From NCBI GenBank assembly GCA_003550305.1, contig QKYT01000356.1:89237-108540 (forward strand): DNA of 19,304 nucleotides, written 5' to 3'. Source of the DNA: Glomus cerebriforme (taxonomy: Eukaryota > Glomeromycota > Glomeromycetes > Glomerales > Glomeraceae). A program made the translations under genes and the position numbers. This document shows, piece after piece, positions 9,330 through 17,090 of the stretch (position 1 is the first letter of the stretch; each line of letters opens with the position of its first letter). Below the pieces are notes generated by a model that did no database searches, was not told the DNA's origin, and saw only the letters and a program-made list of their open reading frames with translations.

Positions 9330-10484
9330 AATTCGCAATTCACAAGAAATGAAAAGATTGACATTAGTAATTAGTGAGGCATTTTAGCTATAATTTATAT
9401 GTTGCTGAATTAAGCAAAGCACCTTTGACCTGCATTATGATAATTTTAATTAGTATTACAAATAATTTGGCTAACATTAATTGCAAAAAAATGGGTAAAA
9501 AAAATATAGCATACCCTATTACCCTACCATATCCATAATTCCTAGGCGTCAATTTTAATAATAAAATTTAACAAAAATATCTAATTGCATAATTTTAGTC
9601 CTTATTTAGAATTTGCAATTTCAAAGATATTCTTATGATTTTTTTATAGAAGGTAGCCAGAAAGCTATAAATTAATTTATTATTTTTAAAGATCTAAAAT
9701 AATTATCAAAATATGTTAATATTTGCCTGATAATTTCAAATTATGAGCATTATGATGGTTGTCATCTATAAAGCTCATAAAAGTCATATGACTTTAAAAA
9801 TTTATAAATTAAAATTAAATCAATTATTAGCAAATTTAAACTGATAAAATTATAGTTCAACATGTACTTAACATTTTTATCAGTTTATTTTTTCAAAATA
9901 TTATAAAATTTTTGGAGCTATTATAATTTAAAGTTTAAGAATTTTTTATTTTTCATAATAGTATATATTAAAAATAGAAAATTTCAGATTAAAGGATTAG
10001 CAATATTTAAGTGAAATTTTATATGAAATTTAAAATTTCATCTTAATTTTCCTATGCTTTTAATCAATTTTAACAATGATACTCATCTATTAAAGAAAAA
10101 ATCTATAGTTAAAGAGCAAAAATAAGATAACAGTAGAAAATTTGCAAAAAAATCATGAGTTGATGATAATTGAGAGATAAAAATGACAGCAGATAAAATA
10201 AAATTTATTTATTAAATAAAGACGAAAATAAAAAGTTTTGGATGATATGAAAAATAAATATCATGATCAGCTTAATATAAATGAAAAGATTGATGCAATT
10301 CTGAATTTTGTATAATATAAAAGGAAATTTTATAATGCTGGCCAGAATTATGATGCTTATGACATGTGTGCAAAATTTTGGACTAATGTGATTTATAGGT
10401 GACAGCCACCATAATAAATTTAATTATAAAATTACCTCACCAATCACTAATGTAAATCTTTTCATTTTTCATGAATTGCAAATT
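9330..10484. mobile_element. Non-autonomous DNA element with ~50-bp terminal inverted repeats
   Basis: The left end (9330-9379) reads AATTCGCAATTCAC, then AAATGAAAAGATTGACATTAG and TAATTAGTGAGG. The reverse complement of the right end (10434-10484) reads AATTTGCAATTCATG, then AAATGAAAAGATTTACATTAG and TGATTGGTGAGG. These are clear, slightly diverged TIRs enclosing about 1.15 kb. No clear target duplication was seen, so the exact ends are uncertain and the superfamily is unassigned. A sequence near the right end (GGTGACAGCCACC, about 10400) recurs inverted at about 9740-9770 (ATTATGATGGTTGTCATC), suggesting a subterminal repeat or internal rearrangement. Nothing inside codes for protein. Confidence 0.65.
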
Positions 10485-12643
10485 AAATATTTGATTAATG
10501 TAATACTAAAAAGTTAAAAATAATACTATAAAAAGAATGGAAAAAATTTTTTTTTTTTTATAATAATTTTAGTTTAAAAAATGAATAGTAATTATGAGCA
10601 AATTTTATAAGACCTTTTGTATAGATATTCATAAAATATTAAAATTAATCTACTATAATATAATAATAATATTGGTATATTAATACTTATTAAGAATTTT
10701 ATAAGTAAAGTAATAAAAAAAGTTTTTAATATATACTTATTATTATTTAAGATAGTTAATAAAAAATGAAATTTAATGCAAAAAGATTAAATAAATAATT
10801 ACTGATTATTACTATTTGATATCAATTAAAATTTATTATATTTTTGCAATACAAATAGAAAAGACAAAAAAGATAACAGTTTTCATGATAAGATAACTAA
10901 CTATCTTCAAGAAAATTTAGATCATTATAATTAAATTTTAGTTCATAGGAATTCACTTTTTTAAGAAGAAAAGAAGTATTAGAAAATAAAAATTATATGA
11001 TCTGTAGATTATATAATGCATATTTAATTATAAATTCAGTTATATTAATTATATTAATTATATTTACTGTATTATATTTATTTTATTATTTTTTTGTATA
11101 ATAAAATATTCTTATATAAAAAAAAGATTTTGGATATAAATTAGAACTTTAGTCTATTATTACAAATAAAAATAATAACTTAAATTATTTTTGAGAATGA
11201 AGAGATTAATTCTAAAATTTAATTAATATACTCACAAAATTTTTTTAATAAAAATTGTATTTTATTATTATAAATCTATCTTAAAAGTATTCTTAATTTT
11301 GGTTTACAGAATTATAAAAATTAATTATAAAGCTAAAATAAATTCTTGTTAACTTAGATTACATGTAAAATTTCAGTTCTTTGTATTTGTTAAAATAATA
11401 ATATAATATATAATACCTTGAAAATAGAAAAAAAATCCTACTTAAAAACTTTTATTATTAATATATTTATAATAAAGTAATTAAAAAAATGCTTTTATTA
11501 TTCAACAATCCTTCTAAAATAATTCATTTTTTGATCTAATCTTTCATTTTTATTTTCATAGTATTAATATTAGCTAAAGTAGTTAATATATAATTATGAA
11601 TACAATATTAGTTTTTTTTGTTTTTATTACCATTATTTAAGATTCATTTTACTTTTTTTTGTAAAAGTATAAGAATAAAAGAAAAAATATATTAGTTTTA
11701 TATAAATTACAAGACAGTTTTCTGATCTAATAATCTAATCAGATTTAATGCAGATTCTAAAAAATTTATAATTTATATATTTCTTTTTAATTTGTCAATT
11801 TGTTAATCTAAAATGTAGCATAGGACTATTAAAGATCAGAATCAGTGATACAAAAATGTTCATCTGTTCACACTTACATGATGCAACATAATTGATTGTA
11901 TTTGTTATACATAAAATTCACGTTTATGTATAACTTATAAACTCTACTATTTAATAAAGATTATTTTATTTATTTTATTATAAAAATATATATAATAAAA
12001 TTAATAATTATTAAATCTATTATTTATTATTTACTTTACTAATACTTAAAGTATCATGTGTAGAGCCTGCTAAAGCAGGCTCTACACATGATTATTAATT
12101 ATTTAAATTTATTCTGGTTAGATTTTAAAATCATATTAGAAGAATAAAGGATTAGAATTAAGATTTAGAGAATTAGGATAATTACTTCTTATATATGGCA
12201 ATAAGTATTGATCAAATATTAATCTTTTTGAATTCAACAACAGTTTCTGAAAACATTTCCTACCTAGTATTATCAAAATTTTAAAGTTATATTAATTTAT
12301 ATATTGCTGTTCATTTTTTTTAGTATTAAAGAAAATAAAAAATAAAATAAAATGAAAAAAACTTTAAATTAACTTCTAAAAAAAAGACTTTATTCTTAAA
12401 ATTAATAATTTTTAAAAATCTAGAATTAAAAATCTTTCTATTTATTTTAATTTAATTTTTAATTTATTTGTAAATTTAAAAATACAATTATTTGTATAAA
12501 ACCAAAAATTTTAAAAAAACTAAATAGCTATAATATTAAATAAAAGAAATATTATTTATAAAATAAAAAAAGTTAAAAAGTAAGTATAAAAATAATAAAT
12601 ATTAAAGGTAAATATTTTAGAGTAAAAGCTAAAAAATTATATT
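10485..12643. other. AT-rich stretch without genes
   Basis: About 2.1 kb with no ORF and no terminal repeats. The only structured object I can point to is the perfect palindrome at 12053-12092, listed separately. The rest is AT-biased sequence with poly-A/T and TATT runs. Confidence 0.55.
12053..12092. repeat. Perfect 40-base palindrome (19-bp arms, 2-base loop)
   Basis: The left arm ATCATGTGTAGAGCCTGCT (12053-12071) is followed by AA and then by the exact reverse complement (12074-12092). All 19 pairs match, and the arms are far richer in G+C than the surrounding DNA. The flanks do not extend the pairing. It could be the fused ends of a collapsed transposon or a recent palindromic insertion. 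It is not a terminator call, because there is no gene beside it. Confidence 0.9.
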
Positions 12644-12652
12644 TTATTAAAT

Positions 12653-13038
12653 GGGCATTAGGTTTTGGTGACCTGTCGCTATGGCGACCCTATAATTCCG
12701 GTCAAAATTAAGTAATCGGCAAAAAATTATTCTTTTTTGGAATTTTGTGTAATCCAAAACTTTGATTTTTGAGAGAAATAAAATGCCTTTTTGGGGTATG
12801 TAACGTTATACTAGTTCCAAATAAGGAAATTCTAGCTGGCGTTATAAAATTTGCTAAAATTAGTNNTGTGACGAATAATATGTGACAAATAGGCTTTTTC
12901 ATGCCGAAAAAATTCTGTCCCTAGAATAAATAGTAAAAATGGAAAACTAGGGATGTAATACAGAGGTGACAAATTATTTGTATATGAAGTCACATGACAG
13001 GGGTCACCATAGCGACCAGGTCATCAATTCTTTTTTCC
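12653..13038. mobile_element. MULE-type MITE 2 (386 bp) with 9-bp target duplication
   Basis: TTATTAAAT flanks the element exactly (12644-12652 and 13039-13047), a 9-base duplication of MULE type. The left end reads GGGCATTAGGTTTTGGTGAC then CTGTCGCTATGGCGACC. The reversed right end reads GGAAAAAAGAATTGATGACC then TGGTCGCTATGGTGACC. Each terminus contains a palindrome: GTCGC-TATG-GCGAC at 12675-12688 and GGTCAC-CATA-GCGACC at 13002-13017. The interior aligns, in opposite orientation, with the whole interior of the MITE at 4449-4843, for example the block around CAAAACTTTGATTTTTGAG / CAAAATTTGATTTTCGGGAG. Two unresolved bases lie at 12865-12866. A short open frame on its minus strand is not a gene. 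Confidence 0.88.
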
Positions 13039-13187
13039 TTATTAAATATTCAAGAAAAATAATTTATAATATTATTTTTTAGGCGATTTCTATTTGTACA
13101 CGGGGTGTCTGAATATACATCATATGATTTATATATTTTTACGTGATTTATAAATTTATTTCAGAATAAAAAATGTTATATTATATA

Positions 13188-13284
13188 CACTAAATAAATG
13201 TAACACTAAAATGCAACACTAAAATGTAACACTAAATAAAATATAACGCTAAATAAATGTAATGCTAAACTCTAAATAAAATCA
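13188..13284 (+). repeat. Short tandem repeats next to the MULE terminus
   Basis: Six or so imperfect units of 13-17 bases of the type (AAATA)AATGTAACACTA, including AATGCAACACTA, AATGTAACACTA, ATATAACGCTA and AATGTAATGCTA. Repeats just inside the terminus are common in MULEs and may be transposase binding sites, but that role is inferred only from position. Confidence 0.6.
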
Positions 13285-13306
13285 AATATCAATGAAAATC
13301 GAACGG

Positions 13307-14996
13307 TTAAATAATACTTTGACATGTCTTTGCATAATAATCATATTGTTTATACTTCCCATACTTCCTACTTCTTGCACCATTTACTTCTTTTATACTA
13401 ACATTATTGTTGTTTATAATATTAACATGCATACTATCCTTCAACACCCTTTTTCTTTGTAATGAAGTTATTTCCACACTCGATTTAAATCTTTTTGGAA
13501 GTTAACCTTTATGTTTTGTAATAGCTGGGTTATTAATAGCATCTATGTATTCTACTTAAACATTAATAACGCCTATGTCTTCTACTCGAATATTAATAGC
13601 ACCTATGTCTTCTACTTGAACATTCTTATTCTGTGCATCATAAATAAATGTTTTTAGTAGATTAATCAAGCCATGGTACATATCGGCCTTAAGTGCATAA
13701 TCAATGGCCTTTCTAGATAAACCAAATATCTCCACATATATAGCTTTACTTGAATTTATATTTGATCAGGAACTATGTAAATTATCACGAAGTAGAAAAA
13801 AGTGTTGAAATAAAGTTAATACTTTTTTCCATTTCAATACTATCTTTTGCTTGTGATGTGCCACATACTGGAATGGAAGAATAACATTGCAAGAGATCTG
13901 AGGTTTGAATATTGGTGTCTAAATACCATCAGTTCAGTATCATGCTTATATGAAATGAAGCATAACGAGAATAAGTACCAATACAAAAAAAGTGTCAGCA
14001 AATCAATCCTTTATTAATTAAGAGAAGACAGGTATATAAATGTGTTTTTTCATCAAGCAGAATCACATAATGACCTGTTCCTTGAATCCCGGTAGCTTTA
14101 ACATACCAGACTTCTTTGATTACTTCTAGAGGGATAGTTTTAACCAATGAACAAAAAAGAATTTGCTGGGTATTTTGAACTTGTTCTTTGATTCTAATAT
14201 ATATTTCTTCATTTTCAAGTTCTGTCTGAAGAGAAAAATATAATCATTCATTAACCATAAAATACTTAACAAATCTAATATTTAATGAACCTAAGTTACC
14301 TAACTAATATCAAATTTACTTACCACCATCAACTGTCGCCATTCGTTTATTTGATTAACATCATAACACACCGATTGATTCATTTATGATCATTATTTTT
14401 CAAGCATCGTAAAGGTTAAAATATCTTTAATTATATCATCTATCTGCCCAAAGAATCTCGTGTTTAACATTGGCATGCTAATTGTAGGTAAAGCATTTTG
14501 TTCTACTTTAAATTTTTTGAAATGCTTATCATTTTTAACGTGATACTTGATACTAAGTAACAAGTCACACAGTAAAGTAGCTCAATTGACCTTATCATGG
14601 ATATGTTTATTAATCAACTCTATTCTTTGAGTACTTTGGATACCAGCGGTAAAATGAAGGTGAATCCAAGATGTAGCCCAAGCTTCCTTGTTAATATAAA
14701 GCATCTTCAAAAAATATTTTGACGTGGCTGGATATTAATCTATCAATTGGATCCATTGATTTTCAAATGGTTCTTCACATAGAGAATTCTGACATACATA
14801 GAACTTGTAATAAAATTCTTCAAAATGACTATCCAATTTAGCTTTAAGTTTTTTTCAAAGATTCAAATCTATATGGAAGATACATAATAGATTATGGGCT
14901 CTAGAAAATATATTATTAATTACTTTCATTAATCATTATAGATAGATCTAAATCAGTGTAGATAACTTCAGGAGGAATACCCATTTCAGTAAGAAT
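13307..14996 (-). pseudogene. MULE-type (FAR1-related) transposase relic with SWIM zinc finger
   Basis: The minus-strand translation, crossing several stops and frameshifts, shows in order: MGIPPEVIYTDLDLSIM (about 14941-14993), the second Asp region of the MULE catalytic core; WATSWIHLHFTAGIQSTQRI (about 14620-14687), a hallmark helical block of these transposases; HYVILLDEKTHLYTCLLLIN then KGLIC-stop-HFFC (about 13990-14070), a SWIM-type zinc finger with its first spacing partly lost; and a C-terminal RKYGKYKQYDYYAKTCQ (about 13320-13370), a worn zinc knuckle in which the first two Cys and the His appear mutated. The gene ends at a stop at 13307-13309. The N-terminal part with the first catalytic Asp is missing. 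A phase-0 intron is visible at 14226-14323. Many stops (for example within SWIM and after TDLDLSIM) show it is dead. Family assignment is from motif memory and could be checked with Pfam MULE and SWIM profiles. Confidence 0.8.
14226..14323 (-). other. 98-base intron in the MULE transposase relic
   Basis: On the minus strand the donor is GTAAGT (complement of 14318-14323) and the acceptor is TTTCTCTTCAG (ending at 14226). Joining the flanks at phase 0 connects ...NEWRQLMV to TELENEEIYIRIKEQ... without a shift, which supports the intron. The intron itself is AT-rich. Confidence 0.75.
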
Positions 14997-15000
14997 ATTA

Positions 15001-15527
15001 TGATTACATACGATTATAATGATTATAAATGAATACAAATAATTATATTACAAGTAAGTAAATTTTTATTTAATAATTTTATAAACCAACTTTTAAAACA
15101 TATATATTATGATTTTTTAAAGATTTCAAAAGCTTATTATTATTATTTTATTTTTTGTTTTGGAATTTTTTTATTAATTTTTTTATTAAAATATTAACAT
15201 TTCATTATTTATTACAACTTAGATTATTTTTGACATAAATATAATATATGTCTAGATATCATTTGTAATTATCCATAATAGAGTTTTATTTAATCATAAC
15301 TTTGTAAATTTAAAAAATAAATTATAATAAAATTTTTTTTCATTAAATCATAGTCATGTGATTAAAAATATTAGTTTTATTGACTAATTTGTTTATAATA
15401 TATTGTCAAATAATTTTATTGGCTTAATTTGTATATAATATATGATTGTATTTGTGTTTTTTGTATTACAAATATTTATTGCAAATTTTTATGCAGATCA
15501 TTTTTTTTGAAAACTGCAATAAACCTA
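15001..15527. other. AT-rich spacer
   Basis: No ORF or repeat that I can assign. It begins where similarity to the MULE transposase relic is lost and ends at the TA that precedes the pogo-like terminus. Confidence 0.5.
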
Positions 15528-15720
15528 CAGTTGTCCTCTTTATAGACACCTCCTATATAAGCACAACTCTATATAATCATATTAATTTTAGTCCTGAATT
15601 TTTATAGTAAAATACCTTCTTTATAGTTACAAATTGATTATAGTCACTATTACAGCAATTATTAATTCCAATATAATAGTTAATATATAAAAATTTCCCT
15701 TTTTATAGTCATATCATGTG
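15528..15720 (+). mobile_element. Possible pogo/Tigger-like terminal fragment
   Basis: TA is followed by CAGTTGTCCTCTTTATAGAC and then by repeated TATAG-type motifs (TATATAAGCACAACTC, TTTATAGTTAC, TTATAGTCAC, TTTATAGTCATA). A TA target, a CAGT-type tip and subterminal repeats are what pogo/Tigger-like ends look like, but the partner end is not in the window and no transposase remains. Low confidence. Confidence 0.35.
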
Positions 15721-15741
15721 ATTAAATAGGACTTCAGATAT

Positions 15742-16060
15742 TACCGTATATAGCGGGCCACAGTACCCCGGGTATCTTGCAAAAATCGGGGGTTTGACCC
15801 TGTACCCCCGGGTACTAAATAAACCCTAAAAATTCCGTTTTTTGCGAATATCTCACGATATACCGGTCCAATTTGAACGATCTTTTTTTTATTATGATGA
15901 GCTCAATGAGAGCTATCAAACAAAAAAAAGATGGCTCAAATCTGATCACTGGATCACGAGATAATTGTAAAATATCCCCCCGGATACTATACAATTCTAT
16001 TAAATTTTTCAAGAGGGGTACTATGCATAGGGGGGGTACTATGGCCCGTGATATACGGTA
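15742..16060. mobile_element. Fold-back MITE, nearly palindromic over its whole length
   Basis: The left end TACCGTATATAGCGGGCCAC then AGTACCCC, and the reverse of the right end TACCGTATATCACGGGCCAT then AGTACCCC, form strong TIRs, with TA at both tips (15742-15743 and 16059-16060) as a possible TA target duplication. The inverted symmetry continues inward: ATCTCACGATA...TTTGAACGATCTTTTTTTT on the left matches ATCTCGTGATC...TTTGAGCCATCTTTTTTTT on the right read in reverse, meeting near GAGCTCAATGAGAGCT (about 15900-15915). The open frames seen on both strands (15815-16012 and 15873-16088) are mirror products of this symmetry and are not genes. Confidence 0.82.
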
Positions 16061-16600
16061 TATACTATATATAATTTATCAAATTTAATATAAAATTATT
16101 AAAAATTTAATATAAGTATTTTAACAAATTGATACTTTTTTTAAAATTATATTTACTTCTTAATTTACTTTAATTAAGAAATATAAATAAAAATAACACA
16201 TAAATACATAAAAAAAACTTGTGTAATTCTTTTTACATATTTGTATATATGACTGGAATAAACATTTTATATTTGTGTAATTTTTTTTACATGACTGTAT
16301 AATAAAGATTACATGTTTGTATAATCTAAAAAACTATATAATAAGGCTGCAATCGGTGGGTGAGAGAGAGGAAAATAAAGTTTTTTTTGGAAATTTTTTG
16401 TTTTCATACTAATATTTTTGTATTAAACAATAAAAATTATAGCTGTTTTATTTAAGATTTTTTTAAAAAAAAATTTTTTTTTATTATAACATTATTTTAG
16501 TTATTTTTAGTGAGAAATTTTTTAATATAATTACACTAATATGAAAATTTATTATATATATGATTATATAATAAAAATTCTTTTTATAAGAATACTTCTA
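16061..16600. other. AT-rich spacer with a short direct repeat
   Basis: Contains a twofold direct repeat, TTGTGTAATTCTTTTTACAT (about 16219-16239) and TTGTGTAATTTTTTTTACAT (about 16273-16292), and otherwise AT-rich sequence with no gene. Confidence 0.5.
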
Positions 16601-16605
16601 AGATT

Positions 16606-16738
16606 GCTTGCCAAAACCTGTTTGGCCTAATGCCGAAAAGTGAAACTTCTTATATAATGCCGAAATGCTGAAATACTAAAACTGTGAAACCTGTCAAAAT
16701 TGCGAAACTGCTGAAACTTGCTGAAACCTCTATAATAG
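16606..16738 (+). repeat. Cluster of GAAAC-type motifs, probable hAT subterminal repeats
   Basis: GCCGAAAAGTGAAACTT, GCCGAAATGCTGAAA, CTGTGAAACCTG, TGCGAAACTGCTGAAACTTG and CTGAAACCTC follow each other within about 130 bases, giving eight or more copies of a TGC(C/T)GAAAC-like word. It lies about 350 bases before the BED-finger region of the hAT transposase relic. hAT transposases bind short repeated motifs near the element ends, so this is probably the 5' end of that element. I could not define the exact terminal repeat or an 8-base target duplication. Confidence 0.6.
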
Positions 16739-17090
16739 GTTTATCTATAGTTTTGGCATAGTTGATCATAAGATTTGAATATAGTTACGTCAAGTTACAC
16801 CAATTAATAATATAATTTAGATGATCAAATAATCTCTAATCTTTTTTTTACCATTTTCTTTCATTTTCTTTCAAGCTTTATCTAGTATTAGTCTGTTAGA
16901 ATTTCAAAACTGACTCTTAGACATATATATTGCATGTTTTTGGAATTTTTTTTAAGGGGGTTTATATATATTAAAAAAAAATGCATTACATATTACATAT
17001 ATTTGATAAACAATTCNNTCATTTCTTTTCATTAATAGTACGAAAGTTTCTTCTATTTTCTTAATAATAAAATTAATAAAAACTGTTCAA

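Larger units (their letters stand above)
13082..15000 (-). mobile_element. Decayed, truncated MULE DNA transposon
   Basis: The left terminus at 13082-13113 (GGCGATTTCTATTTGTACAC then GGGGTGTCTGAA) is identical over 32 bases to the inner-facing end of the MITE at 4449-4843. Behind it lie short tandem repeats and then a MULE-type transposase relic on the minus strand, whose C-terminal end points to this terminus. The second terminal repeat and the 5' part of the transposase gene are absent; similarity stops near 15000 and AT-rich DNA follows. Calling one element from 13082 to 15000 is inference from this arrangement. Confidence 0.65.

Noticed and set aside
9330..9380. Flanking AATTTAATT-like strings taken as a target duplication for the 9330-10484 element
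   Set aside because: The left flank (ATTTAATT) and right flank (AAATATTT) are only vaguely alike in A/T-only DNA, so no duplication is claimed.
12053..12092. Rho-independent terminator or tRNA-like hairpin
   Set aside because: There is no adjacent gene, no fitting T run directly after the stem, and the organism appears eukaryotic. No tRNA consensus positions match.
12708..12902. Minus-strand frame of 64 codons
   Set aside because: It lies inside the 12653-13038 MITE and crosses two unresolved bases; MITEs do not encode proteins.
15815..16088. Opposed frames at 15815-16012 and 15873-16088
   Set aside because: They arise from the palindromic symmetry of the fold-back MITE and have no protein features.
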